DNA from: CAZTTH01 sp964615975
GTDB lineage: Bacteria; Verrucomicrobiota; Lentisphaeria; JABSQK01; JAJFLO01
Assembly (NCBI GenBank): GCA_964615975.1
Contig: CAZTTH010000004.1
Coordinates: 1-64,000 of the forward strand
Length of the DNA: 64,000 nucleotides
Direction: 5' to 3'
Of this stretch, positions 28,352 through 36,872 are shown piece after piece. Each line of letters starts with the position of its first letter. Positions within the stretch are counted from its first letter, which is position 1. The notes beneath the pieces are model-generated. The model was given only the letters and a program-made list of their open reading frames with translations, searched no databases and had not been told where the DNA came from. Made by a program: the position numbers and the translations under genes.

Positions 28352-31300
28352 TCACGATAATAATGCGGGGTTCGGATTACGCAATTTCCCCAAATACGAA
28401 GTACGCGGACGCGTATTCAACTCACCTAATAACACATAATTTTTATCGTCCATTTTTAAGCGGGATACACGGCTGTTTTGATCACGTATATCACCAAAGA
28501 CAATGGCATTAACCGGACAGGTTTGCTCACAAGCGGGCACTATATCTCCATCCTGCAAGGTTTTGTTGCCGAGTTTGGCACGAATCTTTGCTTCATTTAT
28601 CCGTTGGGTGCAATAGGTGCATTTTTCCATAACCCCACGGGATCGAACGGTGACATCGGGATTTTGCGACATAAACTGAATTTCAGTATGCGTCTCTCCG
28701 CGGATGCGTGTTTCAGGTCCATGTTTGGTATAATTGAAGTAATTGAAATGTCGCACCTTATAGGGACAGTTATTCGAACAATAGCGGGTCCCGACACAGC
28801 GATTATAAACCATGACATTCAATCCTTCTCGATCATGATTGGTGGCCTGTACGGGACAAACCTGCTCACAGGGGGCATTTTCACATTGCATGCACGGTAC
28901 TGGCTGTAAAGCAACTTGCGGGTCATCACTACTCCCGGAATAATAACGATCGATACGAATCCAATGCATTTCACGTCCATATCCCGCTTCCTTTTTCCCG
29001 ACAACAGGGATATTATTTTCACTTTGACAGGCAGTCACACAGGCATTGCAACCGGTACAAACATTGAGATCGATTACCATCCCCCATTGATGTCCCTGAC
29101 TATAATCCTGGTCTTTCCATAGGGAAATCAAGGGTGGCCCCTGGGTCAATCGTGGCGTTAAATCCTCGTTATTATTATATCCTTCCAAGGTAGCTTCCCG
29201 GATGAGCGGCCGCCCCTCCATGTTCGCGTGATCCTGAGTCGTTGCTAACTCATAGTTTTTCCGGTTTAATGCCACGGTCACTCCAACCGTGAAATTCGGG
29301 TTCTTAGCAGTGCGAATGGAATAACTGTTGAATCCTCGATCACGCGCGATCATACCCGATATTTTTCTGCCATATCCCAATGCCATGGTAATAGAATCAT
29401 CCGCATGCCCCGGCAAGATATACACCGGAATTTTGATATTTCTTTCCTCGTAAGTAATGCTCAACATGGCATGTTTTTTGCGTCCAAGTTTTTCATAAAA
29501 ACTCAAATCCAGCCCCAATTCCGTCGCGGTTTTTGGACTGATACATGCCGCATTATCCCAAACAATCTTGGTCATCGGATCAGGCAATTCCTGAAGCCAG
29601 CCATTATTGGCAAATCGTCCGTCAAAAAGTGCAGCGGAAGCAACAAAGACAATCTCCATGGGATTCTGGCTTGCCGGCAATGAGGATTTATAAGTAGTAA
29701 TAAATTGTGATAATTTTTGAGCATCAACCTCAGGAGACAGTGGCGGCAGATTGCTCCCTGAATACACTCCATCATGAATAATTTTCCGCCACTCCGATGC
29801 GAAAGCGGCACTTGGCAGTAATCCGATCCAGGTATCATGGAGCAATTCAAAATCAGACTTCAAATTGCCGGTGGTTAAGAAATGGATGAATTCAGCATTA
29901 CTTTTGGAATCATGAAGCGGCGCAATCAGGGGTTGGATTATACTTAATGTCCCATCCATTGCCCGCGCGTCTCCCCAGGATTCGAGAAAATGGGATTGGA
30001 GAATAAAATACTGTGACTTTTCAGAAGTTTCATTATAGTCAGCGCCTAAATGCACGATGTTTTTTACCTTTTCAAAGACCTTGTCCAATTGCAGATCAGC
30101 AGGAGCATTATAGACAGGATTACCGCCAATAACGATCACAGTTTTGATTTTCCCAGTTTCAATCTGATCAATCACTTTGGTTAAACTTGTGAGATGGGAT
30201 AATGACGCATCCTTCGGCTCGTAGTAGGTAATCGTTTTGCCATGATTTCCCAATGCCGCGTTTACCGCATAAACGATGGCATGAACCAGGTCAGGCTGAC
30301 GACGACCGGCAATCAGTATTGACCGGCCTCGATTTTCCCATAATTCCGCGGCGATAACTTTCAGCCATTGTTTTTGTTCATCTCTTAGATAAATCGTCTC
30401 AGGATTGGTAAATACCGCGTTCATACCCAAAAGATTGAGTTCGATGGCCAGTGCTTTGGTGAAATCAGCTATTTGTGTGCTTCGCAATCGCAATCGATGA
30501 TCAGCCATCGCGCCGGTTACACTCAGATAACTTTCCACGGCATAAAGTCGGTTCATCCGATCATGACGTTTTTGGACCCGCCGCTTTTGTGAAAACTGAT
30601 ACGCATTGACTATGCTGTTCGAATCGGTTAAGAGAAAATCCGCATCCAGGGAAACGACGATGTCCGCCTTGTCAAAATGATGTACTGGTCGATAAGCATT
30701 GCCGGTCGCTTGCATGATACCGTCGTATATGGTCTCGTTGTTTACCGGTTCATACGTCGCCCACTGCGCGTGCGGGAATTTCTGGGAGAATTCATTCTTC
30801 AAACGACTCAAGGTGGGCGATACAAATGCCTCGCTGATTACCGCCATCTCGGCTCCCCCGCTTTTAATCAACTCCGGATATAGATTGCTCCACCGCACAG
30901 AAAATTTCTGCCAACCATTAAGCGGTATCTTCATTCGATCCGGATCATAGAGGTTCAAGATGGCTGCTTGCGCATAGGTATTGGCTTTGCCTAAACTGGC
31001 GGGATGAAGCTCATTGCCTTCAATTTTCGTTGGTCTGCCTTCATGGCTTTCGACCAGCAAACCGATTGCCTCCTCCCCCAAGGGCATGGTGGTCGCGTAA
31101 TAAAGGGGAATTCCGGGAATGATTTCTTCAGGTTGTTTTACATAGGGGACAATGTTTTGTACAGGACGTCGACAACTCGTCGCTCCTGCCAAGGCTAACG
31201 AAGCCCCCATGAATTGCAGAAACTCCCGCCGCGAAACGGTGGGGTTCTGATCATGGATTATTTCTGGATCGACGCGTTTGACATATTCCTGATATTCAGG

Positions 31301-31360
31301 TGTATTAGACAATTCGTCCAAACTTTTCCAATAGTGTTTTGTCGAGCTTTCTTGCTTCAT
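28352..31360 (-). CDS. actB: Alternative Complex III subunit ActB (molybdopterin-like plus Fe-S domains)
   Basis: The ATG at 31360 (MKQESSTKHYWKSLDEL) is the likely start, giving 1,002 residues two bases after actA stops; an ATG 24 bases earlier lies inside actA. A Tat-type motif, SRREFLQFMGASLALAG, follows at residues about 50-66. The large middle part resembles molybdopterin oxidoreductases; in studied ACIII it binds no molybdenum cofactor. The C-terminal third carries four cysteine clusters: CTGCNACVTAC, CMQCENAPCEQVCP, CVGTRYCSNNCP and CTYC...CEQTCPVNAIVFGD, matching three [4Fe-4S] and one [3Fe-4S] in this family. It faces the periplasm and passes electrons from quinol toward the hemes of ActA and ActE. 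Confidence 0.95.
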   Translation of the reverse strand: MKQESSTKHYWKSLDELSNTPEYQEYVKRVDPEIIHDQNPTVSRREFLQFMGASLALAGATSCRRPVQNIVPYVKQPEEIIPGIPLYYATTMPLGEEAIGLLVESHEGRPTKIEGNELHPASLGKANTYAQAAILNLYDPDRMKIPLNGWQKFSVRWSNLYPELIKSGGAEMAVISEAFVSPTLSRLKNEFSQKFPHAQWATYEPVNNETIYDGIMQATGNAYRPVHHFDKADIVVSLDADFLLTDSNSIVNAYQFSQKRRVQKRHDRMNRLYAVESYLSVTGAMADHRLRLRSTQIADFTKALAIELNLLGMNAVFTNPETIYLRDEQKQWLKVIAAELWENRGRSILIAGRRQPDLVHAIVYAVNAALGNHGKTITYYEPKDASLSHLTSLTKVIDQIETGKIKTVIVIGGNPVYNAPADLQLDKVFEKVKNIVHLGADYNETSEKSQYFILQSHFLESWGDARAMDGTLSIIQPLIAPLHDSKSNAEFIHFLTTGNLKSDFELLHDTWIGLLPSAAFASEWRKIIHDGVYSGSNLPPLSPEVDAQKLSQFITTYKSSLPASQNPMEIVFVASAALFDGRFANNGWLQELPDPMTKIVWDNAACISPKTATELGLDLSFYEKLGRKKHAMLSITYEERNIKIPVYILPGHADDSITMALGYGRKISGMIARDRGFNSYSIRTAKNPNFTVGVTVALNRKNYELATTQDHANMEGRPLIREATLEGYNNNEDLTPRLTQGPPLISLWKDQDYSQGHQWGMVIDLNVCTGCNACVTACQSENNIPVVGKKEAGYGREMHWIRIDRYYSGSSDDPQVALQPVPCMQCENAPCEQVCPVQATNHDREGLNVMVYNRCVGTRYCSNNCPYKVRHFNYFNYTKHGPETRIRGETHTEIQFMSQNPDVTVRSRGVMEKCTYCTQRINEAKIRAKLGNKTLQDGDIVPACEQTCPVNAIVFGDIRDQNSRVSRLKMDDKNYVLLGELNTRPRTSYLGKLRNPNPALLS

Positions 31361-31362
31361 AT

Positions 31363-32016
31363 TTATTGATGACAGGCAGAGCAATCTTCTGGAGGGTTAA
31401 GGTTTTTTTCTTTAATGATTCGATTAGCTATTTGCTTATGATCAGGACTTGGTTGCCACTCCATATTGGTCAGTGAGACATGATTGAGGTCGCGAAGATG
31501 CATCGCCGGATCGCGATGGCAGGTTAAACACCATCCCATGCTCATTGGCTGTTTTTGCTCGACTATTTCCATTTTTGCAACATTGCCATGACAACTGGCG
31601 CATCCGACACCGGCACGCAAATGAACACCATGATTAAAATAGGCGTATTCGGCAATTTTATGGACACGCACCCATGGGATCGGTATATTTTTTTCATAGC
31701 TGTCTCGTACCAATTTTAAATTTTCACTGTCGGGGCGAACCATTTTATGACAATTCATGCAGGTTTGTGTTGGCGGGATGTTGGCTTCATGCGAGAGTTC
31801 TACAGAAGCATGGCAATATCGACAGTCCATTCCCAATTCACCAGCATGCAAACGATGACTGAATGGGACTGGTTGCACCGGACGATAACCCACATCAGTA
31901 AATTTCGGTGATCCGTAATACCATATGAATCCAACCGCCCCAAGTGTCGATCCAATAAACACAATGATTATAACCGGAGCTAGATAATTCGACCATTTTG
32001 GAAAGAACTGCGCCAA
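31363..32016 (-). CDS. actA: Alternative Complex III subunit ActA, pentaheme cytochrome c
   Basis: The 217-residue protein has one N-terminal transmembrane helix (about residues 13-33) and five CxxCH heme c motifs: CRYCH, CMNCH, CASCH, CLTCH and CSACH, the last in the final four to five residues before a terminal Gln. The segment PVQPVPFSHRLHAGELGMDCRYCH is typical. It is the first gene of the act operon. The upstream flank runs into the assembly gap about 110 bases away, so promoter and possible preceding genes cannot be judged. Confidence 0.95.
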   Translation of the reverse strand: MAQFFPKWSNYLAPVIIIVFIGSTLGAVGFIWYYGSPKFTDVGYRPVQPVPFSHRLHAGELGMDCRYCHASVELSHEANIPPTQTCMNCHKMVRPDSENLKLVRDSYEKNIPIPWVRVHKIAEYAYFNHGVHLRAGVGCASCHGNVAKMEIVEQKQPMSMGWCLTCHRDPAMHLRDLNHVSLTNMEWQPSPDHKQIANRIIKEKNLNPPEDCSACHQ

Positions 32017-32128
32017 ATTTTTACCTCTATCTTTGTTTATGAATCCTTGACCCGTAAAACTGTAAAGCGGTCATAACTTAAGTCACCACAAATTTCCCTG
32101 CAAGAAACGATCTATATTTTTATTGTGC

Positions 32129-32228
32129 NNNNNNNNNNNNNNNNNNNNNNNNNNNNNNNNNNNNNNNNNNNNNNNNNNNNNNNNNNNNNNNNNNNNNNNN
32201 NNNNNNNNNNNNNNNNNNNNNNNNNNNN
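32129..32228. other. Assembly gap of 100 N
   Basis: Exactly 100 N sit between the 3' end of ctaB and the flank of actA. The round number is the convention for a gap of unknown length, so genes may be missing here. It removes the ctaB C-terminus and possibly other genes between ctaB and actA. Confidence 0.98.
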
Positions 32229-33058
32229 AATAAAACCAATAAATAAACTATAGAATATCGAAACAACCCCCGCTCTAACTCAATACTGCGGGTTTTTTTT
32301 ACCTTGATTGCCTTGGCGATAAATAGATACCCCAAAACCCCGGCGATCGACAGATAGAGAAGCCCGGTATCAGCAACCGCCATCATCAAACTGATAAATA
32401 CCAAGGCAAAGGTATAATAAAGCATCAGCTTTAAGGTGACGTCATCACCTTTAACCACCGGCATCATGGGAAGATTGACTTTTTTATAATCTTCCTTGAG
32501 ATATAATGCTAATGCCCAGAAATGCGGCGGCGTCCATAAGAATATGATCAGGAATAACAACCAGGGTGTTAATGCCAATGATCCATCCGCAGCCGCCCAA
32601 CTGATTATCGGGGCCATGGCGCCGGCAGCGCCTCCAATAACTATGTTTTGACAGGTATTGGGCTTCAGCCAGAGGGTGTAAAACAAGCCGTAAAAGAGGA
32701 TGGTGGCAAATGCGAGAGCCGCGCTCAGGGTGTTGAACAGGAAGAAAAATATCATCACCCCGGCGATGCCGATGGCAATCGCGAAACCCAGAGCTTCCTT
32801 TTCACCGATCTTATGTAAAGGTAATGGACGCCGCTTCCGGGTACGCGACATGATCGCATCGATATCCCGCTCGAAATATTGATTCAGCGCGTTTGCCGAA
32901 CCGCCGGTTAAAAACAATCCCAATAGGACCAGGATGAATTCACCGGGACGGGCGAGTAATCCCCCATGCATTACCAGGGCCGAGGATCCCGTCAGTAAAA
33001 CCAGCAACATGATTGATGGTTTGGTTAATTGAAAATAACATTGCAGACGAGTGAGCAA
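32229..33058 (-). CDS. ctaB: Protoheme IX farnesyltransferase (heme O synthase), 3' end lost in gap
   Basis: A UbiA-family prenyltransferase with the polyprenyl-diphosphate motif NQYFERDIDAIMSRT and the second motif in WTPPHFWALALYLKEDYKKVNLPM. About nine transmembrane helices are expected, most are visible. It makes heme O for terminal oxidases. I place the start at the TTG at 33058 (about residue LLTRLQCYFQLTKP), because AGGAAG lies nine bases upstream and this matches the family N-terminus. An open extension to a TTG at 33169 lacks a ribosome site and would crowd the divergent HAD gene. The last residues are in the N gap, so the stop is not seen. Confidence 0.9.
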
Positions 33059-33190
33059 GGATGATATCTTCCTAATAATATAGTAACGTAATGAAGCATC
33101 GGGATGCCAATTGCAATCTGGACAGTTTATAAAGTGGGTAAAGCTAAGGTAACAATGTTCGACCGTCAATCAAAAAAATGAGAAAGATTT

Positions 33191-33964
33191 ATGTATCGCA
33201 AAGTATTTGCTTTGGATTTCGATGGTGTCATTTGTGATAGTGCCCGCGAAACTTCAACTATAGCTTATCAAGTCGCCATGGAATTGATAAATGAATCAAT
33301 TCCCCCTATCCCATCTGATCAATTTCACCAGAATTTCATACAATTTCGCTACCTGATTGAAACCGGTTATGAAAGCATTTTTTTGGCGTTATTAATCTTA
33401 AATAATTCCCATAAATCAGTCTTATTGAATGAATTCAAACAGTCCGTTTTCAACCTGATGCAATCCTATCATTTGAATTCAGAAGATTGCATAAATTTAT
33501 TCAGTATACAGCGCTCAAAATTTTTCCAAAACGACCCCCAAGGCTGGATCGCAATGCAACCTTTTTATCCCGGCATTATCCCGGCACTGCAATATGTCAT
33601 GACAACACCAAACTTGCTTGCAATTGTCAGCACCAAGGAAAAGCAATTTATTCTCACACTCCTGAAAGCCAATGGAATACCATTAGCCGAAAACATGATA
33701 TTTGGGTTGAAAGAGGGCAAGAAAAGTGCTGTTCTTCTACGTCTAAGTGCTTTAGTATCGACGCGGAATATGGAGTTTCATTTTATCGATGATCGCCTTG
33801 ATACTCTGATGTCATTAATAGAGATGAACGATTTGAACCAATGGAATTTATATTGGGCAAAGTGGGGTTATGTCAGCCCAATACCCAGTTCACCATCACA
33901 CTCAACGCAACGCATCATATCGTTGAGCCATGCGCAATTTATTTCCTTGCTGACCACGGGATGA
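33191..33964 (+). CDS. HAD-superfamily hydrolase
   Basis: The 257-residue protein opens with the HAD motif I, VFALDFDGVICDSA, whose two aspartates form the phosphoaspartyl and acid/base pair. A helical cap region follows, then motif II at LLAIVSTKEKQF (Ser/Thr), a lysine around KEGKKSAV, and motif IV in FHFIDDRLDTL. The layout fits phosphoglycolate-phosphatase-like small-molecule phosphatases; the substrate is unknown. It is divergent from ctaB. The start has GAGAAAG shortly upstream. Confidence 0.8.
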   Translation: MYRKVFALDFDGVICDSARETSTIAYQVAMELINESIPPIPSDQFHQNFIQFRYLIETGYESIFLALLILNNSHKSVLLNEFKQSVFNLMQSYHLNSEDCINLFSIQRSKFFQNDPQGWIAMQPFYPGIIPALQYVMTTPNLLAIVSTKEKQFILTLLKANGIPLAENMIFGLKEGKKSAVLLRLSALVSTRNMEFHFIDDRLDTLMSLIEMNDLNQWNLYWAKWGYVSPIPSSPSHSTQRIISLSHAQFISLLTTG

Positions 33965-34143
33965 ACATAAATAACGACATGAGCGGCGAATGTGAGCATA
34001 ATCGAGGGTGGTCATTCATAATGCACGGCTTGGCGGATTGACCAGTGCGCGGGAGATCTGCAGATCAAAACGGTTTATCGCTTTCAGCTCAAGGCAGGTG
34101 CGGGACTGGTTGTGATTTTTTTATAAATCTGCCATGATCCACA

Positions 34144-34671
34144 TCATTTATGTGCATCGGTAATTTTTGTTGGCAGAGTTTTTGTCGCGATCACATGACC
34201 ATCGGCAAATAGGACATTATATCCGCCAGGATGGGGATGCGGGGCATTTTTATCGGTACAAGTCATTTCAATGAGTACCCATTTTTTCTCGGGATTGTTA
34301 AATGAGGATTTGCCCCCCAGGGTATCATTGTAGATATAGGTTAACCCTTTTTGACCAAGCACGTCTGGTAAGGATGGACACCCCCACATCTCCATTGGAC
34401 CACCGATAATTTTTCGAATGCTGTCATCGCTTTTTTCCGCGTCCTGAGGATAAAAAGCCGCCTTTGGAAAAGTGCCGTTCTCCAATACATACATCCGCAG
34501 AAGTTGACCTACCTGAATCAAATTATTGCGACAATTGGTTTCGTGGGCTTTTTCCTTCGCGCGTTGATAAGAATTCATGGGCACTGAAGCCACGATTGCT
34601 GCTACCGCTATGACTTCGATCAGTGTGAAATACCGCATTCGATTCGTCAGCCAGGACTTAACACGTTTCAT
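34144..34671 (-). CDS. Prepilin-type N-terminal / H-x9-DG-type pseudopilin-like protein
   Basis: The 175-residue protein begins with a short basic leader and the type IV pilin-like helix YFTLIEVIAVAAIVASV, followed by a small globular domain and a C-terminal HPHPGGYNVLFADGHV segment. That is the H-x-DG class abundant in PVC bacteria. The residue before the Phe is Tyr rather than Gly, as also happens in some Lentisphaerota proteins (RxFTLIE), so processing by a standard prepilin peptidase is uncertain. Such proteins are believed to be exported and membrane-anchored; function is unknown. It stands alone, without secretion genes nearby. Confidence 0.82.
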   Translation of the reverse strand: MKRVKSWLTNRMRYFTLIEVIAVAAIVASVPMNSYQRAKEKAHETNCRNNLIQVGQLLRMYVLENGTFPKAAFYPQDAEKSDDSIRKIIGGPMEMWGCPSLPDVLGQKGLTYIYNDTLGGKSSFNNPEKKWVLIEMTCTDKNAPHPHPGGYNVLFADGHVIATKTLPTKITDAHK

Positions 34672-35094
34672 AAGTATGGGTTCCTTTTAATTGCTGATCA
34701 ATATAGAATTCCCGGTTGACGTTTCAAGAGACCGATTCACCTGTAATAGAAATGAGCGGCGGGTTAACCAGTGTCTGTTATACAACCCAATACCGTTATA
34801 TCAGCTCAATCTCAAAGAGGCAATTTAATTGGATTCTATATCAGTATACAAATCGGGTTTGAGCTTGAAATTTTGAAACCCCAGTGAATTTCCTCTCTCA
34901 ATAGCAAGTGTCCCGGAAAAATTAAAGTCGCCATCTATTTTGCTGATTACCTATCCTCATCCCACGCTATTTACTACCGCTACAGCTTTCAAAGTGGAAT
35001 TAGCACAAACAATAAGTTAAGTCAAAAATAACATATCGCCTGAACCAACTAAAAGCCCGCAGCTATCGGAAATTGGAAGCCGGATGTAAACCCG
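34672..35094. other. Intergenic, no gene recognised
   Basis: These 423 bases hold no convincing reading frame, RNA gene or hairpin with a T-run. The part next to 34672 should include the prepilin-like gene's promoter and ribosome site (AAGGAA about 10 bases before its ATG). Confidence 0.5.
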
Positions 35095-35544
35095 CTACAG
35101 TTGATCGTGGGATTTGGTTGAATTAGTTTGTAACCCATCGTTCCATTTCATTACCGGCAACGCCGCTGATAGGGATCCGATGCAAGTTATAATTGTAGTC
35201 GATAACAGAATCACCATAAGAAGCCAAAGATGTGCATTCCGTACCACGGTTTGACGATAAAGTTGTAGATAGATGGTTGAGAATATGACCAAGGGGATGA
35301 GCGATATGATTAATGTCAGACTTGAGCTGCCATATATGCTTTCGGTTAGCTTCAGCCATAATACCGTCAGTCTGGGTATTGGGGTATCAGCCAGTAATAT
35401 TACTCCATATTGTGCCCCCTTCATGGCTACATGGGATGAAATTACACATGTTATCCACGCAACTGAAAAAAACAAAGTTGCAATTACAATATACGATGGT
35501 GGTTTTACTATATCGGCTTGTTTTTCGGATTCAGATTTATTCAT
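35095..35544 (-). CDS. Small three-helix membrane protein of unknown function
   Basis: A 149-residue protein not recognised as a known family. It has a charged, cytoplasm-like N-terminus (MNKSESEKQADIVK) and three clear hydrophobic segments: VIATLFFSVAWITCVISS, LTLIISLIPLVIFSTIYL and LWLLMVILLSTTIITCIGSL. An AGGATGAG ribosome site lies three bases before the ATG, which supports real translation. It lies between two gene-poor stretches of about 400 bases each and is not in an operon. Confidence 0.65.
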   Translation of the reverse strand: MNKSESEKQADIVKPPSYIVIATLFFSVAWITCVISSHVAMKGAQYGVILLADTPIPRLTVLWLKLTESIYGSSSLTLIISLIPLVIFSTIYLQLYRQTVVRNAHLWLLMVILLSTTIITCIGSLSAALPVMKWNDGLQTNSTKSHDQL

Positions 35545-35936
35545 TTTCTCATCCTATAACCATCATCAAACAGAAATTAATTTGTTTGATTAATGAAAGT
35601 CAGCAACGAATTCCGACTGAAATTCTTTATCGTACTGCTTTCCATCATGTATTGGCATTAAAATTGTTCCGCATTGATGATAGTGCAAATAGTTTAATAA
35701 TGTGTGTTTTATAACTCGGTTAGCAGCAAATACAATGTCATCCTAAGGTTGATCTTTATTTAAGAAGCCATAAATCTGATCACTTATAATCTATTATGAT
35801 CAGAAAAGTGTGTTCAATGTAATCAAGCAATGTAAAACACATGTTAGAGAGCAGGTTGGCATATTAGAGCGGTTACCAAACCTAACCTCACTTTCAATAC
35901 CATGAGGCTGTAAATAATTTATAGAGTTCCAAACCT
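35545..35936. other. Intergenic between divergent genes, nothing further recognised
   Basis: These 392 A+T-rich bases separate the small membrane protein (leftward) from miaA (rightward) and must hold both promoters. I could not identify a convincing small RNA, tRNA or conserved site. Confidence 0.5.
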
Positions 35937-36845
35937 ATGGCTGAACAGAAGAAACTTATCGCGATCCTGGGACCGACAGGGGTGGGAAAAAGCGCGGTAG
36001 CGATGGAAGTTGCAAGAAAAATAAATGGGGAAATCATTTCCTGTGATTCCATGCTGGTATATCGCGGCATGGATATTGGGACCGCCAAACCCACAATCAA
36101 AGATCGCACAGCGATTCCACATCATCTCATTGATATCCTTGACATCCACGAACCATACAATGTTAAACTCTTTTGTGACCATGCCATGGCCTGTATCATG
36201 GAGATCTCCAGTCGTCAAAAAATACCAATCCTTTGTGGCGGATCGGGTTTATACGCCAGAGCATTACTCACCGGCTACCAGTATCTGCCTGGCAATAAAA
36301 GTATTGCCCACACGTTGCGTAAGGAATATATCCAGGGTAGAAAAGCTGAGCTGATTGCGGAACTGAAATCGATTGATCCCCAGTCTGCAGCTAAAGTTAG
36401 TACGAACCCGCAACGACTCATCAGGGCATTAGAAATTATTCGCGTTACCGGAAAACCCATCTCCTCCGCAGGAACACATCCACATTCAGAAATAACTGGA
36501 TCAACATGGATTATCATGCGGGAATCCGGCGATCTGCGGAAGCGGATTGAACAGCGGGTTGATCGAATGCTTCAAGGTGGCTGGATTGATGAGACGAAAA
36601 AGCTCCTGGAACAAGGGTTACTGCTAACCCCTACCGCAAGCAAGGCTTTAGGATACCGCCTCATTGCCGCGTATCTTGCCGGTGACATTCCAAATATGCA
36701 TGAACTAAACGATCGGATCGTACACGCCACTTGCCAATACGCGAAAAGACAACGAACCTGGTTTAGGCATCAGCACCCGGGTGCAATGGTATTGGAACTG
36801 GATGAAAGAATGACAGAGGAAGAAGCCATAGAAAAAATCAATTAG
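35937..36845 (+). CDS. miaA: tRNA dimethylallyltransferase
   Basis: The 302-residue protein carries the P-loop GPTGVGKS at residues 12-19, the substrate-binding DSMLVYRGMDIGTAKP segment, IPHHLIDILDIHEPYNV, GGSGLYARAL and the C-terminal CQYAKRQRTWFR. MiaA transfers dimethylallyl to N6 of A37 in tRNAs that read codons starting with U. The size is normal. It is a cytoplasmic housekeeping enzyme. The next gene starts 27 bases downstream on the same strand but has no evident connection. Confidence 0.96.
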   Translation: MAEQKKLIAILGPTGVGKSAVAMEVARKINGEIISCDSMLVYRGMDIGTAKPTIKDRTAIPHHLIDILDIHEPYNVKLFCDHAMACIMEISSRQKIPILCGGSGLYARALLTGYQYLPGNKSIAHTLRKEYIQGRKAELIAELKSIDPQSAAKVSTNPQRLIRALEIIRVTGKPISSAGTHPHSEITGSTWIIMRESGDLRKRIEQRVDRMLQGGWIDETKKLLEQGLLLTPTASKALGYRLIAAYLAGDIPNMHELNDRIVHATCQYAKRQRTWFRHQHPGAMVLELDERMTEEEAIEKIN

Positions 36846-36872
36846 GGCTTAAAGCAAATTAGATTAGGGTGA

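Noticed and set aside
32120..33169. A full-length ctaB running through the N gap to a stop at 32120
   Set aside because: The gap length is arbitrary, so the frame on its far side cannot be trusted; the TTG at 33169 also lacks a ribosome site.
34055..34066. 12-bp perfect palindrome GATCTGCAGATC between the HAD and prepilin-like genes
   Set aside because: Short, single, with no T-run or clear position relative to a promoter; likely chance.
35273..35714. Plus-strand ORFs overlapping the small three-helix membrane protein
   Set aside because: The minus-strand frame has a good ribosome site and clear transmembrane segments; the plus frames have neither.
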